Below are positions 1 through 10,200 of a stretch of DNA of 64,000 nucleotides, in pieces (positions within the stretch are counted from its first letter, which is position 1; each line of letters opens with the position of its first letter). This DNA is from an uncultured Duncaniella sp. (lineage in GTDB: Bacteria > Bacteroidota > Bacteroidia > Bacteroidales > Muribaculaceae), in the NCBI GenBank assembly GCA_910586665.1, contig CAJUIX010000006.1, positions 1 through 64,000 of the forward strand. The letters are read 5' to 3'. Both the position numbers and the translations under genes were made by a program. The notes beneath the pieces are model-generated. The model was not told the origin of the DNA. It made no database searches and was given only the letters and a program-made list of their open reading frames with translations.

Positions 1-2453
1 ATAATTGGTCAAATTTTCCTCAAAAAGATTTGGATTTTATCACAGTATCTAAATCGGGTGTTGCCGGACGTCTTAACGTTGATTATAGTTTTGACTACGC
101 ATGGCAGTCGCCGACGTTAAAACAGAAACGTATCATCAATTCTGTTGAATATATGGAGCTTGCAAATAAGGCGCTTCTTCATTCGGGTGGTTCAATCGCA
201 ACTCAGGGATACCCACAGGAAATGATTGACGCCTATCGTAATGCGCCTGCAAATGATCCGATGCATCCCAATCATGACTGGTACGACGACGTTATCAAGA
301 CAGCTCCCATGCAGCGTCATTTCATAAGCATCAATGGTGGTCAGGGTGAGACAACCTATAACTTCGGCCTCGGTCTTCTCGACCAAGAAGGTATAATGAA
401 GGGGACTGACTACAAACGTTATGACGCACAGTTTAATCTTCGAAGCAAATATAAGAAGTTTACATTCGGTACCAATGTCAATCTTGCGAAGAGCGACCGC
501 CGGGAGCCGGCTATCAGCCGTTCCCAGGGTGATGTCCTTACATTCAATATTACAGAGGATATTATGCTGGCAACGTTGTCACAAGGTCCATACTATACGC
601 CCAAGAACTCTGACGGAACACATGCGACTGGTTATCCCGGACGCAGTCACAACAAGCAGCCACTCGCTATTATAGATTCCGGGAGCAGCCGACGCTTTAA
701 GACCAATTATGTTCTTGCAAGTGCCTATGCCAACTATGAGCTGCTTCCCGGCCTTGTCGCCGAAGTGAAAGGTGCTGTCAAGTATTCACAAAGTCAGGGT
801 AAGGGGCTCACGGTGAGTACCTCCGTACATTCCTTCATTCCCGATACCGACGGCTCATATTCCTATTCGATTTATAATGGAACCGCAAACACTCTCACTG
901 TCAATAACACAACCGAGACGCAGTACACATTGTTTGCCACGCTCAATTATAGAAAATCGTTTGCCGAAAAACATAACTTAGGCGTCCTCGCCGGTTATAG
1001 CCAGGAGTCGCTTCGCTACGATGAACTGTTAGGCTACCGCAATGATCTCCCCACCGACAATCTTTGGGAACTTAATGCAGGCCCGACCGCCGGTCAGACA
1101 AATAGCGGCACAGCTCGTGAATGGGCTATCCAGTCGTGGTTCGGACGTGTCAACTATGACTACATGGGCAAGTATCTTTTTGAGGCCAATGTACGTCTCG
1201 ACGGTTCTTCACGCTTTGCATCTGGAAAGCGCTGGGGCGTATTCCCTTCGTTCTCGACCGGATGGCGTCTGTCGGAAGAAAACTTTCTCAATGATTACGA
1301 ATGGCTTCATAATCTCAAGCTTCGTGGCTCATGGGGCCGTCTCGGTAATCAGAATCTCGGAAGCTCGCGATACTATCCCTATCAGGACGCACTTTCCACT
1401 TCGTCCTATAACTTCGGCGATATAGTGTATCAAGGTATGTCACCTACTGGAATGGTTAACAATTCAATCCGTTGGGAGACAACTACAGCTGCCGATATAG
1501 GTCTTGATTTCGGATTTTTCAACAACAAGCTCTATGGCTCTGTCGATTGGTATCGAAAAGATACGAAGGATATCCTCCGTACGCTTCAGGTGCCCGCACA
1601 CATCGGTCTTTCCGGCCCGACTATCAACCGAGGCGAGATGCGCAACGTAGGTTGGGAATTCGTGATTGGACATGAAAACCGAATTGGAGACTTCACCTAT
1701 TCAGTCACTGCCAACCTTGAGACTTATGAGAATACCACTGTGAAATTTGGCGCTCCCGAAATCAATAGCCGTGGCTATATAACTAAGGAAGGTCTCCCGT
1801 ATCAGTCATATTACCTATATGTGTTCGACGGAATCTATCAGAATGAAGAAGAGATTAAAAATGGTCCAAAGCCTATGGACAGCAACACCAAACCCGGCGA
1901 CATCCGTTACAAGGACCTTAACGGAGACAAAAAGATTGATGCTAATGACCGTATGGTCGTGTCCGGCGCTTTCCCGAAGTTCAATTATGGCTTCACAATC
2001 AATGCTGCATGGAAAGGCATCGACCTCTCGATGTTCTTCCAGGGAGTCCAGGGTAAAAAGGTTCTTCTGCGCGAGTGGGGTATGGCTCCCTACCGTCAGG
2101 GCTCTGTTCCGGCAACATACTGGCGTGGAGCATGGGACGGTGAAGGAACCTCCAACACGATTCCTCATATCTATTGGGACAATTACGGCCCGAACACTGC
2201 AGCTTCGACATGGTGGCTTACAGACGGTTCATATCTCCGTATGAAGAATATTCAGGTAGGTTACACTTTCCCGCAGAAATGGATGGATAAAATCCGCTTC
2301 CAGCAGCTCCGTGTCTATTTCTCAGGTGACAATCTCGTTACGTTCACAAAAATGTTTGACGGTATCGATCCTGAACGAACATCAAATGCAGCCCGTGCTG
2401 CCATCTATCCTCAGGCAAAGGTTATTTCGTTTGGTATTAAAGCAACCTTATAA
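1..2453 (+). CDS. SusC/RagA-family TonB-dependent outer-membrane receptor, 3' part
   Basis: The frame is open to the left edge of the window, so the start, signal peptide, CarboxypepD_reg-like domain and most of the plug lie outside. About 817 residues remain and form the 22-stranded barrel portion. Typical SusC features are visible: the late barrel blocks around YDGSSRFASGKRWGVFPS and LKLRGSWGRLGNQ, and a C-terminus ending in a beta strand (VISFGIKATL). SusC proteins import oligosaccharides across the outer membrane with TonB energy and a SusD lid. The next gene, 14 nt downstream, is that SusD. A TTG at position 30 is not a credible start because upstream codons continue the barrel sequence. 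Family assignment is firm; the substrate is inferred from the neighbouring GH105/GH88/lyase genes. Confidence 0.95.
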   Translation, partial: NWSNFPQKDLDFITVSKSGVAGRLNVDYSFDYAWQSPTLKQKRIINSVEYMELANKALLHSGGSIATQGYPQEMIDAYRNAPANDPMHPNHDWYDDVIKTAPMQRHFISINGGQGETTYNFGLGLLDQEGIMKGTDYKRYDAQFNLRSKYKKFTFGTNVNLAKSDRREPAISRSQGDVLTFNITEDIMLATLSQGPYYTPKNSDGTHATGYPGRSHNKQPLAIIDSGSSRRFKTNYVLASAYANYELLPGLVAEVKGAVKYSQSQGKGLTVSTSVHSFIPDTDGSYSYSIYNGTANTLTVNNTTETQYTLFATLNYRKSFAEKHNLGVLAGYSQESLRYDELLGYRNDLPTDNLWELNAGPTAGQTNSGTAREWAIQSWFGRVNYDYMGKYLFEANVRLDGSSRFASGKRWGVFPSFSTGWRLSEENFLNDYEWLHNLKLRGSWGRLGNQNLGSSRYYPYQDALSTSSYNFGDIVYQGMSPTGMVNNSIRWETTTAADIGLDFGFFNNKLYGSVDWYRKDTKDILRTLQVPAHIGLSGPTINRGEMRNVGWEFVIGHENRIGDFTYSVTANLETYENTTVKFGAPEINSRGYITKEGLPYQSYYLYVFDGIYQNEEEIKNGPKPMDSNTKPGDIRYKDLNGDKKIDANDRMVVSGAFPKFNYGFTINAAWKGIDLSMFFQGVQGKKVLLREWGMAPYRQGSVPATYWRGAWDGEGTSNTIPHIYWDNYGPNTAASTWWLTDGSYLRMKNIQVGYTFPQKWMDKIRFQQLRVYFSGDNLVTFTKMFDGIDPERTSNAARAAIYPQAKVISFGIKATL

Positions 2454-2467
2454 ATAGATTCATAATC

Positions 2468-3952
2468 ATGAAAAAATATATAATTTCAGGTTCGATAGCT
2501 CTCGCCCTGATGTCGGTGTGTTGTACTTCGTGCGAGGATTTTCTTGACAAGAACCCACTTGACAAAGTCAGTACATCAAATTTCTGGAACACGACAAAGG
2601 ATGCTGACAAGGCGCTTACGGCTGCATATTCGACACTGCGCACGGCTACGTTTTCGGCAACACCCCGACAAGGCGTGTTCATGGAGCAGGAGTGTCTTTC
2701 AGACAATGCTATCTCACGCAGTACACATAGTGCGATTCAGCAGGGTGGCATTAATGCATCGACCGGCGGTCTGATAAACGATCTGTGGTCTGATTCTTAT
2801 GAAGGTATTGCCGCATGCAACTATTTTCTTGACAATGTCTACCGTGTGGAGGCGCTCTATGACGAGGCTGATTTCAATAAAATCAAAGGAGAGGCTCTTT
2901 TCCTTCGCTCATTCTTCTATAATGAACTCGTTCAGTGTTACGGTGCCGTACCTCTGATGCTCAAGACGGCTGTCGCAGGCGACGGCTATGACCAGTTGCC
3001 GCGTACCCCCAAGGCAGATGTAGTCGAGCAGATTCTTAAAGATGTCGATTTCGCAATCGAGTGGCTTCCGAATGTGGCATACACAGACGGTCACGCAGTT
3101 AAGGGCGCTGCTGTGATGCTTAAGCTGCGTATACTTCTCAACAATGAGCGTTACGACGAAGCCGCCAAACTTGCCCATGAATATCTTTATGGGACACGAT
3201 ATGGCGTGTGCCCCTTCAGCCTTGCCGATGATTATTCAGGTATTTTCTTCAATAAGCAGAAAAACAATCCTGAGATTATATTCTCAGTAATGTTTACTGC
3301 TCCTGATGATTTCCACGCTCTTGATCAGATGGTTGCAAGCCGTATGACTGTTTTTCCGAGCCTTGAACTTCGTGCCGCCTATGAACCCGGCGACCCGCGA
3401 TTCAAAATGACCTGTTTCTCTGAGGGCGATGATTGGGCCGGTAACCCCAAGACAGGAAAGTTTGAGAACGATGGCCATACGACCGAAGGTAATATACCGT
3501 TTACGGGCATGGCCTTTAAGAAATGGATTGATCCTTCGATTGAATCACCTACAGCTTCGACTCTGAGTGATCAGGACATCGTTAAGATGCGCTATGCCGA
3601 TCTTCTCCTCATGTATGCCGAGGCTGTTTTTGAGAGTCGTGACAAGAATGGTGACAAGATGGATCTCGCGCTTGCATCTCTCAATGCCGTGCGTCAGCGT
3701 TCCGGTGTAAACATGCCTCCCAAGACAGAACTCACACGCGAGATTATCCGCAACGAGCGCCGCGTAGAGCTTGCCTATGAGGGCCTTCGCTGGAATGACC
3801 TGAAACGTTGGAAAATAGCTGAAGAGATAATTCCGACAATCGTATATAATGCCGGTGGTAATCACCGCACATTCGACGGTTATCTCTGGCCTATCCCGCA
3901 GCAGCAGATGGATATCATGGCCGGCGTATGGACACAGAACGAACCTTGGTAA
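2468..3952 (+). CDS. SusD/RagB-family surface glycan-binding lipoprotein
   Basis: 494 residues, the usual SusD size. An N-terminal lipoprotein signal ends at Cys22 (context CTSC), followed by the typical SusD opening EDFLDKNPLD. The middle carries the TPR-like helical repeats (KIKGEALFLRSFFYNELVQCYGAVPLM), and the C-terminal half has the RagB/SusD block with IRNERRVELAYEGLRWNDLKRW. SusD proteins cap the SusC barrel and bind glycan at the cell surface. It lies 14 nt after the SusC stop, so the two are surely co-transcribed. It defines the import pair of PUL1. The ligand cannot be read from the sequence. Confidence 0.96.
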   Translation: MKKYIISGSIALALMSVCCTSCEDFLDKNPLDKVSTSNFWNTTKDADKALTAAYSTLRTATFSATPRQGVFMEQECLSDNAISRSTHSAIQQGGINASTGGLINDLWSDSYEGIAACNYFLDNVYRVEALYDEADFNKIKGEALFLRSFFYNELVQCYGAVPLMLKTAVAGDGYDQLPRTPKADVVEQILKDVDFAIEWLPNVAYTDGHAVKGAAVMLKLRILLNNERYDEAAKLAHEYLYGTRYGVCPFSLADDYSGIFFNKQKNNPEIIFSVMFTAPDDFHALDQMVASRMTVFPSLELRAAYEPGDPRFKMTCFSEGDDWAGNPKTGKFENDGHTTEGNIPFTGMAFKKWIDPSIESPTASTLSDQDIVKMRYADLLLMYAEAVFESRDKNGDKMDLALASLNAVRQRSGVNMPPKTELTREIIRNERRVELAYEGLRWNDLKRWKIAEEIIPTIVYNAGGNHRTFDGYLWPIPQQQMDIMAGVWTQNEPW

Positions 3953-3978
3953 TCGACTGATTTTTTCATTTGATATTT

Positions 3979-4022
3979 CAGGGGTGTATCTACAATACAA
4001 GTGTACTGTATATACACTCCTG
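3979..4022 (+). promoter_or_regulatory. Imperfect stem-loop between susD and the next receptor
   Basis: The arms CAGGGGTGTAT (3979-3989) and ATACACTCCTG (4012-4022) pair at 10 of 11 positions. It sits 26 nt after the susD stop and 35 nt before the next start. No clear T-tract follows, so it may be an attenuator or mRNA-stability hairpin rather than a terminator. Confidence 0.45.
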
Positions 4023-4057
4023 AATGTTATAAACAGCCTCTAAGCATACAGAAGAAT

Positions 4058-5956
4058 ATGGGAAATAAAAATTTGCGCCGTTTTTTCATTCTTCCGGGAT
4101 TATTTTTAGCTTCAACTTCCATCGCGGCCGATTTTGCAACGGACACTGTCACGACCATGAATCTATCGGATGTCGTGGTGACGGGTACGCGCTCAGCTTC
4201 CAACCCTTCTCTGCTCTCACAGACAGTCACGATAGTCGGACATTCGGAGATTGAAAACTCTTTGCGTCCGTCGCTTTTGCCTGTACTCACAGAAAAGGTG
4301 CCCGGCTTGTTTACCACCGCACGCGGAGTTTATGGTTTCGGGGTGTCCGGGGGTGCGGCTGGGAGTATCTCGGTGAGAGGTTTGTCGGGAAGTTCCGCCC
4401 AAGTGCTGTCGCTGATTGACGGACATCCGCAATATAGCGGTATCTTCGGACATCCGATTTCAGATGCGATGCAGGATCTCATGGCCGAAAGGGTCGAGGT
4501 GGTGCGCGGACCTGCATCTACTATCTATGGCTCAAATGCTATGGGAGGAGTGGTCAATGTGATTACCCGTAAAATGCTTTCTGACGGGATGCGTACGACA
4601 GTGCGGTCGGGCTACGGATCGTATAATACACTGGAACTCCTCGCGACCAATCAATTGCGATATGGTCGGTTTTCATCGACTGTCAGTGCATCGTATAATC
4701 GCAGCGACAATAACCGTAAGGACATGGATTTCGGCCAGTTCAGCGCTTTTGCAAAGGCTGCTTATGATTTTTCAGATGACTGGAAGGTACAAGCCGAAGC
4801 AAACGTCACACGTTTTGAGGCTTCGAATCCCGGCCCTGTGACAAGACCTCTCATTGATGCTGATCAGCGTGTGACTCGCGGAAGTGTGGCGCTTGGAATT
4901 GACAACAGTAACGATGTCAGTCACGGAGGTGTAAGTTTCTTCTTCAACTGGGGGCATCATTGGATTAATGACGGACATGTGGCCGGTGCGGATCCACGTC
5001 TCTATCGCTTCATCTCCGACGACGACATGGCCGGGATCTCCCTACGGCAGAATGTCTCGCTTTTTGACAGGACTCTAATCACTGTCGGAGCTGATTGGTT
5101 CAGATATAGCGGCGAGGCATGGAATAAATTTGTCGCCGGTGCGCAGAATGGCCAGCGGAAGGAGATTGTTGATAAATATCAAAGCGAACTGGCCGCTTAT
5201 ATTGAGCTGAGACAGAGATTGGGCGCTTATCTGACTCTCACGGGAGGAGTCCGTGTGGACAACAATAACGGTATCGGGACAGAATGGATTCCGAAAGGTG
5301 GTTTCTCACTCTCCTTGCCCTCCGAAATATCGTTGAAGGGCTCGATATGCAAAGGATTCCGTTATCCGACGCTCAGGGAGATGTATATGTTCGGCCCGGC
5401 CAATCCCCGGCTGAAACCTGAGTCATCCATAAGCTATGAAATCGGCTATTCACAGTCGTTGCTTGACGGAGCGTTAGACTATGGAGTCAATATTTTCCTG
5501 ATTGATGCAAAAAATATCATCATGACGGTGCCAAATCCGTCAGGAGCCGGAAATCTCAACATGAATTCCGGCAAACTTCTCAACAAGGGAGTGGAGGCGC
5601 AAGTGGCCTACCGTATAAATCGACCGTGGAGTGTTGACATGAATTACAGCTATGTCAACATGAAACATCCTGTAATTGCGGCTCCAGTTCATAAGCTGTA
5701 TGCCGGTTGTTCGTTTGTTGACGGTCATTGGAATGTCTCGACCGGGTTGCAGTATATCGACGGACTCTATACATCAGTGCAGCCGGTGGGTGAGGAAAAT
5801 TTTGTGCTGTGGAATCTGCGTGTGCAGTATCAGGCGACAGGATGGCTAAGTCTTTGGGCGAGGGGTGAAAACCTGCTGGCTCAGAAATACGAAATCAACC
5901 AAGGCTTCCCGATGCCGAAAGCCACTGTCACAGGCGGTGTTAAATTTACTTTCTGA
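4058..5956 (+). CDS. TonB-dependent receptor of BtuB/CirA type (non-SusC)
   Basis: 632 residues from the ATG at 4058, which gives a clean signal peptide (GNKNLRRFFILPGLFLASTSIAA). The upstream in-frame start at 4001 would bury that signal. A TonB-box-like segment (LSDVVVTGTRSA) is followed by a plug domain with VPGLF, SVRGLSG, LIDG and EVVRGPASTIYGSNAMGGVVNVITRK, and a barrel ending in a terminal strand with Phe (VKFTF). It is shorter than SusC and lacks the carboxypeptidase-like N-terminal domain, so it belongs with ordinary ligand-gated TonB receptors. Such receptors appear in some PULs next to a SusCD pair and may take up smaller oligosaccharides or a metal complex. It has no SusD partner of its own. 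Substrate unknown. Confidence 0.9.
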   Translation: MGNKNLRRFFILPGLFLASTSIAADFATDTVTTMNLSDVVVTGTRSASNPSLLSQTVTIVGHSEIENSLRPSLLPVLTEKVPGLFTTARGVYGFGVSGGAAGSISVRGLSGSSAQVLSLIDGHPQYSGIFGHPISDAMQDLMAERVEVVRGPASTIYGSNAMGGVVNVITRKMLSDGMRTTVRSGYGSYNTLELLATNQLRYGRFSSTVSASYNRSDNNRKDMDFGQFSAFAKAAYDFSDDWKVQAEANVTRFEASNPGPVTRPLIDADQRVTRGSVALGIDNSNDVSHGGVSFFFNWGHHWINDGHVAGADPRLYRFISDDDMAGISLRQNVSLFDRTLITVGADWFRYSGEAWNKFVAGAQNGQRKEIVDKYQSELAAYIELRQRLGAYLTLTGGVRVDNNNGIGTEWIPKGGFSLSLPSEISLKGSICKGFRYPTLREMYMFGPANPRLKPESSISYEIGYSQSLLDGALDYGVNIFLIDAKNIIMTVPNPSGAGNLNMNSGKLLNKGVEAQVAYRINRPWSVDMNYSYVNMKHPVIAAPVHKLYAGCSFVDGHWNVSTGLQYIDGLYTSVQPVGEENFVLWNLRVQYQATGWLSLWARGENLLAQKYEINQGFPMPKATVTGGVKFTF

Positions 5957-5979
5957 TAATATTAATTGACATATTCGAA

Positions 5980-7131
5980 ATGAAATCAAGAATTTTAACG
6001 GCTATGTTTTTTGCGGCATTTATCGGATTCATTCCCGGTTATGCCAGAGATATTTCAACTATGTTTGATTTCCCTGAAGGAAGCCGACCTCAGGAGGTCG
6101 GGACAAGGATTGTGAACAAATTCCTCCGGACTCCCCACACCCGTTTCGGCAATCCCTGGTCTGAAACTCCACCCAAATACATCACTTATCCCGATGCATG
6201 TACATGGCTTGGTGCACTGTGGTTTGCGGATGCAGTCTCTGACTCTGACATGACTGAAAGGCTTGTGGAGCGCTTCGAACCGTTGTTCACGACGGAGAAG
6301 CATCTCAGACCTGCGATGAACCACGTCGACTATAACGTGGTTGGAGCCGTGCCTCTCGAAATATATATGCTCCGAGGCGGTCAGAAGTACTATGATCTCG
6401 GCATGGCCTACGCCGACAGTCAGTGGACAGTCCCGGCCAATGCCAAGCCGGAGCAACTTGCTTATGCCGAGAAGGGATATTCGTGGCAGACAAGAGTGTG
6501 GATTGACGATATGTTCATGATCACCACCATACAGTCTCAGGCATTCAAGGCAACGGGTAAGCGCATGTATATAGACCGTGCAGCTCGCGAGCTGGTCATG
6601 TATCTTAATGAGATACAGCGTCCCAACGGCTTATTTTATCATTCGCCTGAAGCTCCTTTCTTCTGGGCGAGAGGCAACGGCTGGATGGCGGCAGGCATGG
6701 CCGAGCTGTTGCAGGCGCTTCCCGCCGACAGTCAATACAGGCCCGAGATAATGAACGCCTATAAGAAGATGATGGATACATTGCTGAAATACCAAAGCGC
6801 CAATGGAATGTGGCGGCAGCTCATCGACGCATCCGATGCATGGGAAGAGACTTCAGGCACGGCAATGTTTACCTATGCAATGATAGTGGGTGTCAAGAAC
6901 GGATGGCTGAAAGGGGACGAGTACATTCAGTCTGCACGCAAAGGCTGGACGGGACTGGTGTCATATATCAACGACGACGATAATGTGACTGATGTCTGTG
7001 AGGGAACGAATATAAAGAATGATCGTAATCATTACATGAACCGTAAGAGAATCACAGGCGATCTTCATGCCCATGCACCTCTTCTGTGGTGTGCGACAGA
7101 GCTTGTGAAGATTATCGGGGAACGTCGCTGA
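5980..7131 (+). CDS. GH105 unsaturated rhamnogalacturonyl/uronyl hydrolase
   Basis: 383 residues with an N-terminal Sec signal (up to about PGYARD) and no lipobox, so probably periplasmic. Family landmarks of the (alpha/alpha)6-barrel GH105 proteins (YteR, YesR) are present: WQTRVWIDDMFM with Asp176/Asp177, one of which matches the catalytic Asp of YteR, then FWARGNGWMAAGMAE and WEETSGTAMFTYA. The enzyme hydrates the 4,5-unsaturated uronic acid left at the non-reducing end by a polysaccharide lyase and releases the rest of the oligosaccharide. It starts 23 nt after the receptor, in the same operon. Whether it prefers unsaturated GalA-Rha or GlcA-linked substrates cannot be read here. Confidence 0.92.
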   Translation: MKSRILTAMFFAAFIGFIPGYARDISTMFDFPEGSRPQEVGTRIVNKFLRTPHTRFGNPWSETPPKYITYPDACTWLGALWFADAVSDSDMTERLVERFEPLFTTEKHLRPAMNHVDYNVVGAVPLEIYMLRGGQKYYDLGMAYADSQWTVPANAKPEQLAYAEKGYSWQTRVWIDDMFMITTIQSQAFKATGKRMYIDRAARELVMYLNEIQRPNGLFYHSPEAPFFWARGNGWMAAGMAELLQALPADSQYRPEIMNAYKKMMDTLLKYQSANGMWRQLIDASDAWEETSGTAMFTYAMIVGVKNGWLKGDEYIQSARKGWTGLVSYINDDDNVTDVCEGTNIKNDRNHYMNRKRITGDLHAHAPLLWCATELVKIIGERR

Positions 7132-7166
7132 TTTCATGTGTCGACTATGTGGGTTCTTGTAATTAA

Positions 7167-7222
7167 AAATTTATGCAAAGATTGTGAATATTTTCTAATA
7201 TTCGCTATCTTTGCATAAATTT
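7167..7222. repeat. 56-nt near-perfect palindrome overlapping the HTCS promoter
   Basis: The outer arms AAATTTATGCAAAGAT (7167-7182) and ATCTTTGCATAAATTT (7207-7222) are exact 16-bp inverted repeats. Between them lies a second stem, GAATATT-TTCT-AATATTC (7186-7203). The two stems are separated by a 3-nt bulge on each side. It starts 35 nt after the GH105 stop and contains the -7 box of the downstream promoter, so it could serve as terminator, operator or both. Confidence 0.85.
7182..7214 (+). promoter_or_regulatory. Candidate sigma-ABfr-type promoter of the HTCS gene
   Basis: TATCTTTGC (7206-7214) fits the Bacteroidetes -7 consensus TAnnTTTGY exactly. TTGTG (7182-7186) stands in for the -33 element with a 19-nt spacer. 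The start codon is 34 nt downstream. Confidence 0.6.
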
Positions 7223-7247
7223 ATGCCTGTAAATCTAATATTTGCTC

Positions 7248-10200
7248 ATGTATATATTTATAAAAGCGCAAGAACTTCGCTTGATTATTATTGTATCCAT
7301 TTTGCTGCTGCCATTCGGGTTTGTTTCGTCCTATGGTCGGGATAACAATGATATGGCATATTTCACCAATATCGGGCTTACTGACGGTCTGTCGCAGCTG
7401 TCTGTACTTAACATATGTCAGGATTCCAAGGGGTTCATGTGGTTCGGCACCCGTAACGGGCTAAATAAGTTTGACGGCCATTCCATCACGGTCTATAAGC
7501 ATGACAATGAGAATCCTAATTCAATAGTCGACAATCATATCACAGCTATCGCTGAGTGTGGCGACTCTTTGTGGATTGGTTCTTCGAATGGCTTGACATG
7601 CCTTAATCTTTCGACTGACAAATTTTATAGGTTTGATTCGTCGGAATATGTATGGAGTAAATCCGGAGTGAGGTCGCTGTTTGTTGATTCATCCGGCCGG
7701 CTTTGGCTCGGGGCATCACACGGGCTATATTTATATGTTCCGGAAATGAACGTGTTTCAAAAAATAACGCTCAGAGGCGCGATAGATGATGATTATATTT
7801 CTGTCATAAGTGAGACGTCGGACTATAAGCTGCTTGTCGGGACTAAAAGCAAGGGTCTCTTCATGTCTGAGGGCGGCAAAGGGGCGGTGGTCAATTTTCG
7901 CTATGGTGGCTCCAATAATCTTTTGCCGGATAATGACGTGTCGTCTGTGTCGGAAGACCCTATGGGGCAGCTATGGGTCGCTACAAATGGCGGAGGGATG
8001 GCCGTGATTCGCAAAGATCGCAAAACTTCGCGGATATTCAGTGTGTCGAACAGTGCGCTGAATACTAATACGGTGCGCAGCGTAGCCTCTGATGGCGAAA
8101 GGCTTTATTTGGGGACGATGGAGGGACTTGCTTCAATTGACCTCAAGACTGAAGAGCTTGTCACTCATCCCGGCGGTAGGGGCAGGAAGGGTGAGTTGTC
8201 GCATTTTTCGGTATATTCGGTCATAATTGACCGTAGCGGCAGGCTGTGGGTCGGAACCTATTCAGGCGGAGTTGATTTCAGGTCGGGAAACAATGATCGT
8301 TTCATACTCCACAATCCAGTCAGCCATAAAGATATCGGGTTGGGCATATATGGGCAGATGGTGGTCGATAAGGATTGTCTCTATGTGTCTACCGAAGGTG
8401 GCGGTCTACTTGTCGATAATCTTATTAGTGGGGAGTCGGCAGTTTATCCGTATTCTACTGGTAAATACGACAATATAATGAAAGCCATAACTCTTGACGG
8501 CGACCGTATTTTGTGTGGGACAGCCAACGGTGATGTGCTTTCATTCGACCCATTGTCCAAAAAATATTCATTGATTGCAAAACTACCGAAAGCTACGGTC
8601 TATGAGATTGTCAAAGTCTCTGACGGTTCGTTGTATGTAGTCACGTCCAAATCTGATATGGGATTGGTGCGCATCAGTCCCGACGGAGAGGTGACCAACT
8701 GTTACAAGGATGGCTACGATGCTCCTGTTGGTGGGAGTGCCCGGTGTCTGTTGGCGTTGGATTCGGTGAGATATCTTGTCGGTACCCGTCATAACGGTAT
8801 GCTTCTTTATGACAGTGACAAGCGTTCATTTAAAAGATATGCGTTTGAAAATAAAGGATATGAGAAACTCCCATCAAATTATGTGACAGAAATCCTCCGC
8901 ACGTCGAAAGGTGAAATTTGGATTGCCACCATGAGCGGAGGATTGAGCCTCTTTGATCCTGACAAGGGAATCGTGAAGTCAATTACCGCCAAAGACGGGT
9001 TGGAATCCGATGAAATATCAGCTCTGATAGAGGATTGCAATGGCGATTTATGGTATTCGTCGAATAATTCGGTGTCATGCTATTCTCCATCGACGGGTAA
9101 GGCCCGGCTTTTGCCTGTCAATAATCTTGGCTCCTTCGAATTCAGCCCTCACAGTGCGGCGAGACTTCCTGACGGAACGATATGTTTCAGCACGAGCAAC
9201 GGCTATCTGTCATTCGCTCCAGACAATGTGCTGGCTCCGAGAAAACATGAACCGCTTGTCTTTACAGGCTTGTCAATCAATAACAAACCTATAGTTCCCG
9301 GCGATGAGAGCAATGTGCTCCCGTGTGTGCTCGACGATGTGTCGGAGCCGCTGGAACTCAATCATACGCAGACTAACATTGCCTTATCGTTTAGCTATCT
9401 TGACTATGATGAATATAACAATGTGAGATATTTCTGCCGTCTGCAAGGCAATGATGACAATTGGATAGACATCGGCAACCGTACGGAGGTTTTCTACAAC
9501 AACCTGTCGCCGGGTCACTACATATTCGAGGTCAAGGCAGCCGACGGTAATGGTGAGTGGCTTGGTGAGGCTCGAAGGATAGAAATCCATATCGCTCCCC
9601 CCTTATGGGCCACATGGTATGCCTATCTTTTCTATGCGCTGGTATTTTTCGGGACTTGCTATGCCCTGTTCTACTATCTTACCAAGAAGAAAGAACTGGA
9701 GCTTAAGTTGCTTCATAAATCGCTCGAACAGCAGCAGGCTGAAGAATTCCATCAGTCGAAGATTAACATGTTTACGAATTTCTCCCACGAGTTGAGGACA
9801 CCGCTGATGCTCATTGCGTCGCCTCTTGAACATCTGTTGTCGATAGGAGAACTGCCGTTGTATATCAAAAATAAACTTAATCTGATTCACAATAATACCC
9901 AGCGGCTGTTGTTGCTTGTCAACCAGCTTCTTGACCTTCGCAAAAGTGAATCGGGCAAACTTCGCATAAGTGTGTCGAAAGATGAGATGTGCTCGTTCAT
10001 GCAGGAGATACATTCCGCTTTCAATCAGATTGCCACTACAAGAGGCATAAAATTTGACTACAACTGTAATGAGACTCGCATAGCTGCCTGGTTTGACAAG
10101 TCGTTGATAGAGAAAGTGATGTTCAATCTTCTATCAAACGCTATGAAATATACCCCCGACAATGGACATGTCACTCTGACTGTCAATAAGATAAATCGTG

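Noticed and set aside
7167..7222. Invertible promoter (phase switch)
   Set aside because: The 24-nt interior is too short for typical Bacteroidales invertons, and no recombinase gene is near.
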